A stretch of DNA of 64,000 nt from Bedellia somnulentella (lineage: Eukaryota; Arthropoda; Insecta; Lepidoptera; Bedelliidae). Positions 39,501 through 44,582 of this stretch are shown here, one piece after another. The stretch spans positions 6,712,401-6,776,400 of the forward strand of contig OY755175.1 of assembly GCA_963576735.1 (NCBI GenBank). The letters are read 5' to 3'. Position numbers and translations under genes: made by a program. Under the pieces are notes generated by a model, which was given only the letters and a program-made list of their open reading frames with translations, made no database searches and was not told the origin of the DNA. Within the stretch, counting starts at the first letter, position 1. Every line of letters starts with the position of its first letter.

Positions 39501-42181
39501 CAGAAACATGGAGCCGATCTAGCTCGAAAATGTTCAAAAGACTTGAATGCAGTTGATTTTATTTTGTATTTAAAGACCTAGTAACGGAAATTGATGAAAA
39601 ATCAAGTGCATTCGACCTGTTACAACATCTGTGTAAGAATGACTTGCAAGAAGCGTTTCCTAAAGTTAGTATAGCTTTGAGGATATACTGCACATTACCG
39701 ACGACATCTGCTAGCTGTGAGCGAAGTTTCAGCAAACTAAAAATAATTAAAAACTATCTGCGTTCAACAATGAGCCAACAACGTTTATCTGGCCTCACGA
39801 TTCTAGCTATTGAAAATAAAACTGCCTTTGAGACGGACTTTGATGAGCTAATAGATTCTTTCGCGGAAAAGAAAGCACGCCGTGTAAAGCTGTAGTAAGA
39901 TTAAAGAGAGAAAAAAACGATGTGGAAAATTAAAAAAATGTCTTGAATATTGGGAGCGTTGTTAATTGTTGTTGTTATATTTAATTTGATGTCACACTAA
40001 AGAAAAATTTATTAGTAATAAATAATAAAGAGTACAAATTTATTAAAGAGTATTCTTTCGATCACCAAAAATGCCACTTGGTGTTAATCAAACGCTCACG
40101 AGAGGGGCGCTATATCAAGTTCTTGCCCCGGTTCGAAAAAATCGTAGATCCGGGGCTGCCTATTATCGGTAGCTACGCGCCCGCTGGTGGGGACATATAT
40201 TGGGCTGTGAGGAAAAAAAGCTTTACTGTATGTGTTAGTCGTGTATATATGCTTGAATCGAAAAAGTATAATTACAGGTGTACACACCTGTAATGCTCAT
40301 ATTTTGATTTTTATAGTTTAATTAAAATATAAATATATTTATTACCACTAAAACCCACTACTTGTATGTTTTAGGCAACAGTATATTTATCATCATCACC
40401 TGTGATTGTTGGAGAAACTGAAGAATTGCTGGAAGTGTACAACAATTTCACTGGATCTTCTTATTACAAAATAATATTAAAATGTTATCCAGCCAAAGAA
40501 AAGAATTTGGAATACACAACGCCGTTAGGGACAAGCATTGATCTACGCCTCAGAGTACAAAACAGAACCCCCGTCAGAGCTGAGTTCACACCAACGGTAA
40601 CTTATAGACTTAATTTTCAAACAACATACATATACTCAGGGCTATAAATACCTAGAAGGGGTAGTCAGAGCTTCAGAATAGTAAATTCTTTCCTGGAAGT
40701 TGATATGATTGCAAAATAAACTATCGATCTTTAGCCGTATCGCCCAAAAATCTTTTAAGAAGTCTAAATTCCCTTAGTCGTCTCTTACTGACACCAACGT
40801 ATTTGTTTATTGTAGTTTATTTTGTTAAAATTATTATATTTCAGCTAACACACACCTGTATTCAAGTTGAAAACCAGTATGTCCTACAACCCAGAGAAAA
40901 AGGAAAATTTTTGGTTGTGTTTGAGCCTGTCAAATTGGGTGTTCAAGTATGTCGGCTGTCTTTTAACTCACCAGTGGCGGGGGAATTTGTGTAAGTTTAA
41001 CATTTATAAAATAAAGGAAATAAATAACACAACCTTTCTTAATTATATATATTTTGTATTGTTAAAGGTTTAAGGTTGTGTTGTTATATTATACGATTTC
41101 TACATTAAATCTTCTATTTCTATACTAATCATTTTAGGTTTAACATAACTGGTACGGCAACGGAACCTAAACCGCTGGGTCCTTACAATATCAGACCAGA
41201 TGCATTGACAACAATACCATTCAAAAATGTGTTTGATGACACTAAAGTATTTAAAATACTCACGACTGGCCACGCTTTTTATGTCAAGAGCTCATTTGAA
41301 ACTATAAAATCGAAGAAGGTAAGTTGGTATTCATGAAATATTTAGCATTATCGGTCAGCTCATAGTGTATTATATTTAACAACAATATATGTATGAACTA
41401 GTGCCAATGACACATGACATACATAGGATACCTACTCGTCGAGAGCTAAGCTTAGGCGATATGCAGAAAAATAGTGTTAAATCTGTGGAGTTGAAGTTCA
41501 CACAAAAAAAGCGTAAACATACATATACTCACGGCTGTAAATCCCTAGAAGGGATATCCAGAGCTAAGGAATTAGAAATTCCTCAGCCACTTGTGGAAAT
41601 GTGAGGGGAAAAGATGATAATTAAAACAACTATTGATTTTCGGTTATGTTAATCGCGTTTTATTACATTGTTTTTAGAGCCCGACGTTTCGAAAACTTTT
41701 CAGTTATCATAGTCACGGGAAGACTGAGGTGATATATGTCATAAAATTCATTATAATGTGTTATCGTGAAAATCTTAGAAAATACTATGGGGAAAAGGTG
41801 GTAAAAATAAAGGTTGTTGGTGATGGGTCTGCAACCACATCGCCCAAAAAACCCTTAGCCCCAATACCGTTAGTCGCCTCTTACGTACACCCACCGGAAG
41901 AAATGGGGTAGTGCTATTCTAAGCCGACACTACACAGCTCCTCCTTAAAAAAAAGCGCCTCCTTAAATAATAGTCAGATATAATGATACCTTAGGTTGTT
42001 GCTAAATTGTGTATTTATAATTATTTTCTAGACTCTACACATTCCGGTGTATATGAATCCTCCGAATCCTGGAACGTCATCAGGCGAAGTCCCGACTGGA
42101 ACTCTGGTCTTACAACACAGAGAAGCAAACGAAGCTAAAATTACCTGGACTTATTTCCTACGAGGTGTTAAAAATAATTAG
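743..42181 (+). CDS. HYDIN: HYDIN (hydrocephalus-inducing protein homolog), 3' half, 39 exons
   Basis: HYDIN is a giant ciliary protein of the axonemal central-pair (C2b) projection, needed for motile cilia and flagella; in an insect its main site is probably the sperm tail. Exons: 743-908, 4292-4423, 4859-4982, 5379-5547, 6274-6500, 10265-10464, 10546-10788, 11727-11906, 12407-12698, 12776-13021, 13094-13418, 14075-14217, 15169-15424, 15503-15693, 16455-16564, 17043-17223, 17543-17650, 18010-18088, 18736-18930, 21262-21451, 21888-22056, 22734-23026, 23098-23290, 23523-23744, 23985-24151, 24230-24417, 24927-25155, 25485-25665, 26538-26707, 28066-28198, 28628-28773, 30876-31011, 31279-31431, 32239-32406, 33129-33353, 40375-40596, 40845-40990, 41138-41318, 42032-42181. 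All have AG/GT borders and phases join throughout, giving about 2,408 residues plus stop TAG. Repeated beta-sandwich (ASH/PapD-like) units and blocks matching the second half of vertebrate HYDIN (about 5,100 aa) give the identity. The start codon is outside the window. Confidence 0.93.
1445..1560. repeat. TCTCGAG-rich palindromic patch
   Basis: Several imperfect palindromes around CTCGAGA occur within about 115 bases (near 1470-1556), followed by a GC-rich stretch to 1640. No coding or known element was recognised. It probably belongs to an old foldback element. Confidence 0.4.
1850..2210 (-). repeat. Dispersed tRNA-headed repeat, composite copy
   Basis: The minus-strand tRNA-like core is at about 1926-1997 (GGCGGGAATCGAACCCGC on +). 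To its left is the family 3' motif CCTCATGTGGGGATTATTAC. To its right is the family body, which folds back on itself: the AAGTAGTGTTTGCG...CTCCGATTT arm at 2046-2078 is inverted against 2159-2190. The same body occurs in the array at 54279-55669. Confidence 0.8.
2665..4255. mobile_element. DNA transposon/MITE with subterminal repeats, 8-bp TSD
   Basis: The TIRs read GAGGTATTCCCCACYGACC inward from both ends. The exact 8-bp target duplication GAATCAAT lies at 2657-2664 and 4256-4263. Inside each end are repeated motifs GTTGGTCGGTGGGG and GTACAACTAGTTGTAC (2691-2815, 4115-4250), like subterminal transposase sites. An 8-bp TSD fits the hAT superfamily. There is no transposase; the centre holds nested SINE/LINE debris (3083-3380). 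Confidence 0.85.
3083..3380. mobile_element. SINE-like piece plus LINE RT C-terminal fragment, nested
   Basis: Bases 3083-3195 match the lepidopteran-type repeat that begins GTTCACGCCGTATATCCCC (also near 25755 and 58765). Bases 3195-3330 encode on + CDRVRNDVIREMCGVKDD and KIEKGMLRWVER, the typical end of a non-LTR reverse transcriptase. Both lie inside the 2665-4255 element. Confidence 0.65.
4452..4715 (+). repeat. SINE-like repeat 'GCCGTGAGTAT' family
   Basis: About 250 bases starting with GTAGTGTTGGCTTAGAATAG and ending AAAGCCGTGAGTAT followed by a short TATG-rich tail. The family recurs at 12140-12336, 20878-21140, 21490-21725, 27415-27650, 40625-40800, 41517-41940, 50235-50490 and 62620-62855, and as fragments at 23840-23910, 42845-42900, 53320-53430 and 55728-55770. 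No A/B box was recognised with confidence. Confidence 0.75.
6028..6247. mobile_element. Short MITE with about 20-bp inverted ends
   Basis: The ends TATATCCTCGTAACGCCCGT (6028-6047) and its inverse (6226-6247) bracket about 180 AT-rich bases in HYDIN intron 4, close to the exon 5 acceptor. No clear TSD was seen. Confidence 0.65.
6600..7564 (+). mobile_element. Non-autonomous Helitron, copy 1
   Basis: It starts TCTATACTTATAATAAATC and ends ACCCGTGCGAAGCTGGG...CACTAG, inserted between A (6599) and T (7565). The 5' TC, 3' CTAG, lack of TSD, A|T target and GC-rich 3' hairpin are Helitron hallmarks. It contains a TCTG microsatellite (6721-6745). No Rep/helicase is encoded. A related copy lies at 29416-30359. 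Confidence 0.85.
7999..9052. mobile_element. Foldback element with about 315-bp inverted arms
   Basis: The arms 7999-8313 and about 8735-9052 are inverted repeats with few mismatches (outer end AAGATCCCGGTG), around a 420-base loop. Neither arm codes. No convincing TSD was seen at either edge. Confidence 0.8.
9490..9960. repeat. Rearranged cluster of tRNA-headed repeats with a long palindrome
   Basis: A complete minus-strand tRNA-like core lies at about 9556-9629, followed at once by a 35-base inverted piece of the same core. A 292-base palindrome then spans 9663-9954. Its outer arms (9663-9749 and 9868-9954, 87 bases) look identical as read, and its right half carries a plus-strand tRNA-like core at about 9798-9870. 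Confidence 0.85.
10265..13418 (+). CDS. HYDIN: HYDIN exons 6-11 of this window
   Basis: Six exons with two short introns (77 and 72 bases between exons 9-10 and 10-11). Exon 6 begins IFDAQGRGDPMVVNG. Exon 8 opens FTLLPLGELNFGIIAVGTT, the canonical ASH pattern of hydrophobic strand, FG, variable, G. Exon 9 includes PGTSRKIEIMFYASDVY, the usual 'P-G-x-x-x-x-hydrophobic' strand leading to the closing beta strand. The block encodes about 495 residues, roughly five ASH-like units. It has no frameshift or stop, and codon phases are 2,2,2,0,0,1 at the successive donors. Confidence 0.9.
10789..11726. other. HYDIN: HYDIN intron 7, no recognised feature
   Basis: AT-rich intronic sequence. Short open frames on both strands look like chance. 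No element ends were recognised. Confidence 0.6.
12140..12336 (-). repeat. SINE-like 'GCCGTGAGTAT' family, degraded copy
   Basis: Minus-strand copy ending TAGTGCTATTCTAAGCCGAC on +. It is diverged and lacks its tail. Confidence 0.65.
13530..13800. repeat. Inverted repeat plus short degenerate tandem repeat
   Basis: TTTTCTGATTTGTG (13541) is inverted at about 13572 within a 70-base hairpin. Three to four degenerate units of roughly 55-60 bases around CTAGTTGGGCCTAG / CTATACTGGT follow to 13800. Unclassified; lies in HYDIN intron 11. Confidence 0.5.
14075..18930 (+). CDS. HYDIN: HYDIN exons 12-19 of this window
   Basis: Exon 13 (15169-15424) carries a polar, Ser/Lys-rich linker (around PREGSKSAVSRKSKDPEG) inserted between two ASH units. 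Exon 18 is only 79 bases and encodes another Pro/Glu-rich linker (EANSTENEPIKPPEPK). The ASH signature returns in exon 14 (GGCEVGHVQKRSVAMINYS) and exon 19 (FSVEPAGSQCIEPNKTQIF followed by VIFAPQEAF). The linkers are the least conserved part, and their splice sites are inferred from phase alone. The 0.8-kb intron 14 holds an RT fragment. Confidence 0.85.
14218..15168. other. HYDIN: HYDIN intron 12, nothing recognised
   Basis: AT-rich sequence with a few short GC-richer stretches (about 14480-14545 and 14750-14790). No coding or element ends could be supported. The minus-strand frame across exon 13 is a shadow. Confidence 0.5.
16000..16443 (+). mobile_element. Non-LTR retrotransposon RT fragment (CR1/Jockey-like)
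   Basis: Bases 16120-16443 encode an RT palm segment: GIIKGSNVGPLFFNVFINDI, then the catalytic FADDTKIYK and DLDRFATYCSNNNLQLNLDK. Both halves are truncated. Bases 16015-16090 (CAGTGCTGGGCAAAGGC) resemble the tail of an RTE-type LINE and are probably a separate insertion. Lies in HYDIN intron 14. Confidence 0.75.
18089..18735. other. HYDIN: HYDIN intron 18, nothing recognised
   Basis: No coding sequence, repeat end or RNA motif could be supported. Confidence 0.5.
19110..20165 (+). mobile_element. 5'-truncated non-LTR retrotransposon (CR1/Jockey-like RT C terminus)
   Basis: An open frame of 261 codons (19116-19901) has no stop. It begins in the RT thumb (NDWLFNNFLSLNTDKT) and includes INIKYLGITLD, TYCIKSWGGAG and LERAQRALLKVATARPF, typical of the RT C-terminal region of CR1/Jockey-type LINEs. 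The 3' UTR ends in a T/A-rich tail near 20150. The 5' truncation and insertion within the tRNA-like repeat fit target-primed reverse transcription. The intact frame suggests a fairly recent insertion. Confidence 0.8.
20219..20711. mobile_element. 493-bp MITE with 12-bp TIRs and AATT duplication
   Basis: The ends are CGGTATGCAAAG (20219-20230) and CTTTGCATACCG (20700-20711). The duplicated AATT at 20215-20218 and 20712-20715 is single in intact copies of the interrupted repeat (GCCAATTGAGC). It has no coding capacity. The superfamily is uncertain; a 4-bp TSD is unusual. Confidence 0.85.
20878..21140 (+). repeat. SINE-like 'GCCGTGAGTAT' family copy upstream of HYDIN exon 20
   Basis: Plus-orientation copy from GTAGTGTCAGCTTAGAATAA to TATAGCCGTGAGTATATGC. 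It lies 121 bases before exon 20 and is inverted relative to the copy at 21490-21725. Confidence 0.8.
21262..25665 (+). CDS. HYDIN: HYDIN exons 20-28 of this window (best conserved block)
   Basis: This stretch decides the identity. Exon 20 encodes PYCHLDIEENDYL and ends before exon 21 (NIINPTSEGYEFIFE), the same order as in vertebrate HYDIN. Exon 22 starts VTESQWKFLIPVYSLTINLL and continues into VGFTTTHTVSLHNPEDKALQ. Exons 25-27 contain FGKCIIN, LHGEGVPLLFDLYEG and LGPVKVGKKIVKEVDVINHS. All agree in order with the vertebrate C-terminal half as I recall it. Introns are mostly 70-600 bases. Exon 20 is flanked on both sides by oppositely oriented copies of one SINE-like repeat. Confidence 0.93.
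21490..21725 (-). repeat. SINE-like 'GCCGTGAGTAT' family copy downstream of HYDIN exon 20
   Basis: Minus-orientation copy ending GTAGTGCTATTCTAAGC on +, starting 38 bases after the exon 20 donor. Confidence 0.8.
22255..22720 (-). mobile_element. RTE-type LINE 3' fragment
   Basis: The minus strand encodes KCKLMDMCTLLILTYGAKIW and DIQKSRLEIGKRDILGI, an RTE reverse-transcriptase C-terminal region. Its 3' end is the CCATTGCTGGGCAAAGGCC motif at about 22275. Lies in HYDIN intron 21, next to the exon 22 acceptor. Confidence 0.75.
24418..24926. other. HYDIN: HYDIN intron 26, nothing recognised
   Basis: No repeat end or coding sequence could be supported. Confidence 0.5.
25745..26085 (-). mobile_element. 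tRNA-derived SINE
   Basis: On the minus strand the head at 26085-26010 reads like a tRNA, with an A-box-like TAGCTCATCGGTTA and a B-box-like ACTTCGATTCCCG. The body shares CCCACGTTTTGCTTGGACAG with copies near 3170 and 58860 and ends near 25750. Confidence 0.75.
26342..26496. mobile_element. 155-bp GC-rich MITE, PIF/Harbinger type
   Basis: The ends are GGCCCGGGGCCCACGG and, inverted, GGCCCGGAGCACACGG. The 3-bp duplication TAA lies at 26339-26341 and 26497-26499. A TAA/TTA target and GC-rich TIRs fit PIF/Harbinger. It sits 42 bases before exon 29, next to the acceptor tract. Confidence 0.8.
26538..26707 (+). CDS. HYDIN: HYDIN exon 29 of this window (parent of the exon-copy array)
   Basis: The acceptor follows a TCTCCTAG tract and the donor is AG|GTTGG. 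The exon reads in phase from exon 28 (phase 0) and leaves 2 nt that join exon 30 to give Arg-Phe-Trp-Trp. It encodes an ASH opening unit (SLQFGSLRKGAVKNLTVMLI, then NDGDFGTR). The last 107 bases, beginning at the ATG codon at 26601, recur four more times downstream. GC content of the duplicated part is clearly higher than that of the surrounding introns. Confidence 0.88.
26764..27371 (+). repeat. Four extra tandem copies of the 3' part of HYDIN exon 29
   Basis: Copies start at 26764, 26924, 27100 and 27265, after the parent copy at 26601 (spacing 163, 160, 176 and 165 bases). Each carries the same 107 exon bases with no indel and no in-frame stop, then an intact GT donor and a short AT-rich spacer. 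The copies differ by a handful of substitutions, for example ATG to ATT at the fourth copy's first codon, AAT to ATT (Asn to Ile) in copies 2 and 3, and ACG to CTG in copy 5. None includes the first 63 bases of exon 29, and none has a convincing pyrimidine-rich acceptor. They may be non-functional exon duplicates, or cassettes if weak AG sites (for example before 26764 and 27100, both in frame) are used. Confidence 0.9.
27415..27650 (+). repeat. SINE-like 'GCCGTGAGTAT' family copy
   Basis: Plus-orientation copy directly after the exon-29 copy array, from GTGTAGTGCTGACTTAAAAT to TATAGCCGTGAGTATGTAT. Confidence 0.75.
28066..33353 (+). CDS. HYDIN: HYDIN exons 30-35 of this window
   Basis: Exon 30 begins FWWQPLITDEITIKPFSGNI after the Arg codon shared with exon 29. 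Exon 31 includes LDLAMYAACVDMGNVQNQVV. Exon 32 (30876) includes RIEPHSNFDIPIHYKPTTMG, a classic ASH closing strand. Exon 33 contains LGDAALYLSLQGIAYPPNPN. Exon 34 carries LKVWGDATATCRWTFVCYGE, and exon 35 is rich in charged strands and ends KVNKKSK at a phase-0 donor. Intron 31 (2.1 kb) contains the giant foldback element at 29003-30784 with a Helitron inside; the exons on both sides are intact and in phase. Confidence 0.88.
29003..30784. mobile_element. Giant foldback element with 8-bp TSD, holding a Helitron
   Basis: Inverted arms of about 350 bases (29003-29346 and about 30430-30784) begin CCCTTKGTCCCCTAGG. The exact 8-bp duplication GAATTCTT lies at 28995-29002 and 30785-30792. The arms contain repeated GGATCCACTG / GATCCACYAGTGG motifs that are themselves palindromic. 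There is no transposase. The 8-bp TSD suggests mobilisation by a hAT-type enzyme. The loop is mostly the Helitron at 29416-30359. Confidence 0.88.
29416..30359 (+). mobile_element. Non-autonomous Helitron, copy 2
   Basis: Same family as 6600-7564: 5' TCTATACTTATAATAAATC and 3' CCGTGCGAAGCTGGG...CACTAG, between A (29415) and T (30360). It is inserted in the loop of the foldback element, so it is younger than that element. Confidence 0.85.
31487..31745 (+). mobile_element. tRNA-derived SINE (lepidopteran type)
   Basis: The head at 31487-31556 is tRNA-like, with an A-box region GTGGCCGAGTGTTTAGGTGA and B box GGTTCGATCCC. The body motif GTGTGATGAGCACAAATG and an AT-rich middle follow, ending CTAACTTGATCCTGTGTCAT. 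It begins 56 bases after HYDIN exon 33. Confidence 0.8.
31820..31995. repeat. Probable dispersed repeat fragment
   Basis: A GC-richer patch (GCGCGTCGCACTCTGCAATG ... GACAAGGGCGGATCC) in HYDIN intron 33. It resembles repeat sequence but was not classified. Confidence 0.4.
32407..33128. other. HYDIN: HYDIN intron 34, nothing recognised
   Basis: The minus-strand frames here (32182-32556, 32632-32835) have no recognisable domain and overlap exon 34 or AT-rich intron. Confidence 0.5.
33354..34359. other. HYDIN: Left part of HYDIN intron 35, nothing recognised
   Basis: AT-rich, with a short GC-rich patch (33730-33845: GTGCGCCCCCTGC, GAGCGAGCGAAGCGCAGCG) and local CTCTCTTATTATATAA repeats at about 34040-34140. 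No coding sequence. Confidence 0.5.
34365..34555 (-). repeat. 3' LTR
   Basis: 191 bases; the same as 37899-38089 apart from a few differences (for example ATACGG against ATGCGG near the outer end). It follows the polypurine tract on the minus strand. Confidence 0.93.
34603..34836 (-). CDS. 77-aa membrane-anchored ORF between integrase and 3' LTR
   Basis: The frame runs from ATG to stop, with an N-terminal polar helix (TEAGATRLKQEILEQISAHQ) followed by a strong single membrane span (residues about 37-60, LAVLGLVVVSVAIVLFVIF) and a basic tail. It lies downstream of the integrase tail, where retrotransposons sometimes carry a third ORF. I do not recognise the family. It lacks signal peptide, cysteine pattern and length for an envelope protein. 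Chance is possible, but the composition is not like the surrounding AT-rich DNA. Confidence 0.5.
   Translation of the reverse strand: MTQNISPSDGALTEAGATRLKQEILEQISAHQEMTLAVLGLVVVSVAIVLFVIFNKLFNYRIDSAFTRRGLTTANPV
35132..36165 (-). pseudogene. Integrase of the Ty3/gypsy element, inactivated
   Basis: The HHCC zinc-binding region is visible (MHGLSHPGKRTTRKM, then WCKTCLSYQQ). The core motif reads FEHVHINIVGPLPS: the first catalytic Asp of DDE is Asn (AAT for GAT). A frameshift or deletion follows near 35810. The C-terminal part (35132-35590) resumes with VSVQSTYHDFVQDLRQRIL and FVRREGISKGLVPPYEGPYE, typical of the integrase tail. Confidence 0.85.
36243..37150 (-). pseudogene. RT remnant and RNase H of the Ty3/gypsy element
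   Basis: The catalytic FVDD motif of RT is at about 37136-37156, then frame changes, then a connection domain (NFYRTSISKAALYQAELNKY) and an RNase H: ATISLMTDASNECVGAVLQQ, YSTYYRELLGIYLAVKHFRR, FTICTDHKPI and YISGPENMVADALSRM. Two overlapping frames (36554-36907 and 36243-36683) show one frameshift near 36560-36680. RT fingers and palm upstream of FVDD are missing. Confidence 0.85.
37200..37860 (-). pseudogene. Gag remnant of the Ty3/gypsy element
   Basis: The minus strand encodes a capsid-like region: RLWFAHFEAIS, KYQKLKYRLIETFEESPE, LGDQKPSQLLRKNRELG and ILWLKRLPVSLKSIL, followed by ELAKMADNIHEVS. These are the usual landmarks of CsRn1-type Gag. An in-frame stop near 37804 and the missing C-terminal zinc knuckles and protease make it defective. 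Confidence 0.8.
37899..38089 (-). repeat. 5' LTR
   Basis: 191 bases, one base from the primer-binding site on the minus strand. Starts TGTGCCGCATC and ends ACGGCAAA. Confidence 0.93.
38095..38604. other. Between LTR element and foldback MITE
   Basis: No coding sequence. Bases 38461-38600 (GTTCGTTGGAAGGAACG ... CTACTAGCACGATAGTAGTC) contain hairpins and look like an unclassified repeat. Confidence 0.4.
38605..38881. mobile_element. Small foldback MITE, later split by a hAT
   Basis: The arm 38605-38676 (CGATAATTAGCATGCTTATC ... CGCACGATCGAATATT) is inverted at 38811-38881. The last arm bases continue after the hAT at about 40159-40168 (CCTATTATCG). The centre is about 130 bases, with a further small hairpin. 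Confidence 0.75.
38882..40158 (+). mobile_element. hAT transposon, internally deleted, 8-bp TSD
   Basis: TIRs CAGCCCCGGATCTA lie at both ends, and the exact 8-bp duplication CCTATTAT lies at 38874-38881 and 40159-40166. The open frame 39644-39895 encodes the hAT C-terminal dimerisation domain: TLPTTSASCERSFSKLKIIK and LRSTMSQQRLSGLTILAIEN, ending in a basic tail. Upstream, a fragment (STDDLQKHGADLARKCSKDL at about 39485-39545) shows the body of the transposase is deleted. A SINE-like copy was retroposed inside (38987-39250). Confidence 0.92.
38987..39250. mobile_element. Retroposed tRNA-headed repeat inside the hAT, 16-bp TSD
   Basis: The target duplication TAGTTGTAGCCTAATT is exact at 38971-38986 and 39251-39266. 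The left end is an oligo-T run (about 38992-39005) next to TTCATGAAAACCTCATGTGG, i.e. an A-rich tail read from the minus strand. The tRNA-like core on + is 39145-39215 (T arm GCGGG-TTCGATT-CCCGC). The long TSD plus A-rich end mark LINE-driven retroposition. The copy is internally inverted: 3' motif on minus, tRNA head on plus. Confidence 0.85.
40375..42181 (+). CDS. HYDIN: HYDIN exons 36-39 and stop codon
   Basis: The last four exons follow a 7-kb intron filled by an LTR retrotransposon and a hAT element. Exon 36 opens ATVYLSSSPVIVGETEELLE; exon 37 includes LQPREKGKFLVVFEPVKLG; exon 38 starts with the completion of VFNITGTATEPKPLGPYNIR; exon 39 encodes TLHIPVYMNPPNPGTS and ends ITWTYFLRGVKNN before TAG at 42179-42181. 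A 'W-x-Y-hydrophobic-R/K-G' ending is what I expect for the HYDIN C terminus. The acceptors at 40373-40374, 40843-40844, 41136-41137 and 42030-42031 all fit. Confidence 0.9.
40625..40800 (-). repeat. SINE-like 'GCCGTGAGTAT' family copy
   Basis: Minus orientation, between HYDIN exons 36 and 37. It starts 29 bases after the exon 36 donor (ATATACTCAGGGCTATAAAT). Confidence 0.7.
41517..41940 (-). repeat. SINE-like 'GCCGTGAGTAT' copy with a nested fragment
   Basis: Minus copy from CATACATATACTCACGGCTG to TAGTGCTATTCTAAGCCGAC. It is interrupted at about 41625-41770 by a fragment containing GAGCCCGACGTTTCGAAAAC, a motif common in insect LINE-related repeats. Lies in the last HYDIN intron. Confidence 0.7.
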
Positions 42182-42900
42182 CTATACTAATTTTCGTTGT
42201 AATATTAATTTTTAGTATTATATATTGCTTAGTTTGATTTGGTATTTTACTTATTACGATCATTTAACACATTGCCTGACATTGGCTTAAGATTTAAGAG
42301 CTCTCCCCTTTGCTCACTTATTTTTTTAAATAACAAGTTATGTGGAATACGATTACAAATCAACCATTCCTTAACAGCCTTAGGAACTTCAGAGGATAAT
42401 GTGATACATGGTTTAGATTCCGAGCTCTTACTGCTTGGCAAACTACAAATTTCTACGTACACGCATACACCTTCCCTCAAGAAGTTAGCACTCGAACTGC
42501 TCCAAACGGTTGGCAGTCCTGTGATCTATGGCGACTTCAAGCAGTTTACAGCGACAGCTACAGAAATCAATTCATGGCAGCTTTTAGATGATGAGTTTCT
42601 AAGAGTATAACCCAAAAGTCATTTAAATTGCCCCGTACTGTTATTCCGGGTCGTTCAGTCAAGACTGTGGAATTTAGGACAAGAAGATATGGCGTAGCTT
42701 TCTGAATGCTACCGATCCGAGTTGGATATATAGTGTATATCGCAGTTCATGCTTGAAGAATCATCTAATTGTTGTTTATAATAGCGACCATAAACAGTCC
42801 CAAATATCTAAAACTCTACGATTAAATTAAGTCGGCTCATAACATCGTACATACATACATACACTCACGGCTATACATCCCAAAAATTGGTTATTCATAT
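42182..42900. other. HYDIN-NOC2L intergenic stretch, left part
   Basis: No gene recognised. The frame at 42239-42610 (plus) shows no known domain. The 3' end of a SINE-like copy (ACTCACGGCTATACATCCC) is at 42845-42900. Confidence 0.5.
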
Positions 42901-42922
42901 TGGAAGTGGTTCACAACACTGA

Positions 42923-44582
42923 CGGCCGGTTTCACATCTGAGAATTCAACGATAAAAGCATCTCAAACCGTAATTAAGTACCAACTTACCAAAATTACGA
43001 TTCTGATTTGATGAAATATTGTAATTTAATCAAGTTTTGATTAAATGATCAAAATTTAGCGCATCAGTCAAAAAACTGACCTAAATGTCGAAATTTGCGT
43101 TTCTGAACTCATTTGACAATACTCAAACAGTCATCATCGCAGATTTGAGTGAGTGACAGTTAAGTTGTCGAAATCGGCTTCTTAAACGGTGCTCCAATTT
43201 GTAATTGTGAAATATTAGACGATAAACACATTGTTTTCGACAATATTCTGAAGATGTCTACGGATACATCGTTATCTTCACTTGAGGAACCACAGCAGAT
43301 ACCTCAGAGGCAAATACGCCGTCGCCGAGGATCTACTTCCTAGGATCCGGCCAAATTTCTTTGAAACGCTCAGTGAAAACCAATTTAAAGAAGGTTCGGT
43401 AAAGAATCGGTGCGCAGCATCTTTAAGAAAGTGCAACGAAGGATCCCACCAGCAAGAACGCAACGGAGTGATTGTTTATCACCATTGCTCCAACTGTTAA
43501 TAACACTGCGGTTCTATGCAACTGGGAGCTTCCAAGCTGTCATTGGGGATACTGCAAATATAAGAATATGCAGTCTGATTGCAAGATGGCCTGGATCAGT
43601 TCATGACGGGTGTAGTTGGGAGACCTTTTTTTTAATTCTTTTTCCATGTCTAGTCCCCCTGCTCGGTGTTACTTAATTAATTAACCACGAAAGATTACAC
43701 GTAACTCCGTAACTATCTTTCCTCATTTACAGCAACCAAGAACTACCGATACCGAACAAAACAAGCTTAAATTTTATTTTCATTACAATTTTGGCTCGAA
43801 ATAAATTCGTTGATCTGGACCGAGATTCATATATATTTATATATTAGATTTTATTGATATATATTCCAAGTCATGTTGGTATCTTTGGTAATGAAAAGGT
43901 AGATAGTCTTGCAAAACTGACATAAAACACTATTATATGGTTATGACCAGCGTAATGCAGCTCTTCCTCATCTTCGTTGATTAAATACCTTCAAGATCTA
44001 ATTGTTTAATAATTACATTCTTTATATATATATATTTTTTCGCATTAATGATAAAAATGTTTACAACTAAAATTCACATGCGAGACTAAATCACGCTGTT
44101 TGTGGCGAAATTGCTGAAAAAATATTCGGCAGATACCACCAATAACAAAAAAAATATATAATTTTGATTGACGTTTGATCACAATAATTCAATAATTGGT
44201 TTGCTCTATGGTTTGGTGTATGTACGTTCCGTTGCCCAGTTTTATTGTTCAAATTCAAATTCATTTTATTTCTATTTTTTATTTAATTAAATGGTCTCAA
44301 AACCTCATAATAAATGTAACTACTAATTAAATATTATTGAATCAAGTTTGTAGATATAATTTGCTAATTAATGAAATATAACTTCATCGGTATTACCGGT
44401 TTTTGTAGGTAAATTGAAACGTTCATAGATTTTGATTAGAATCTTAACTAAATGCTTTGTTGATCACATTATAGCAGCGAGCAGTGTTTGCTCTGTGAAA
44501 CATCTTAAACTTAAGTACTTACTTAGAGTTTGATAAAAACTCAACTGATTAGAGCTAGAATGCTCAGATGTGAAACCGGCTG
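42923..44582 (+). mobile_element. PIF/Harbinger transposon remnant
   Basis: Ends C(G/A)GCCGGTTTCACATCTGAG, inverted at the right (44565-44582), with a 3-bp duplication TGA at 42920-42922 and 44583-44585. Plus-strand fragments at about 43450-43640 read LLQLLITLRFYATGSFQAVI and IARWPGSVHDGCS, typical of HARBI1-like nucleases, with frameshifts. At about 43855-43925 a non-LTR RNase H scrap (YIPSHVGIFGNEKVDSLAKL) is nested. The element is dead. Confidence 0.8.

Noticed and set aside
743..42181. CFAP65, CFAP47 or DLEC1 instead of HYDIN
   Set aside because: These also have ASH domains, but the order of conserved blocks in exons 20-28 and the length (over 2,400 residues in the half seen) fit HYDIN best.
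42239..42610. A 123-aa frame after HYDIN as a separate gene
   Set aside because: No recognisable domain, no conserved-looking motif, in repeat-rich intergenic DNA.
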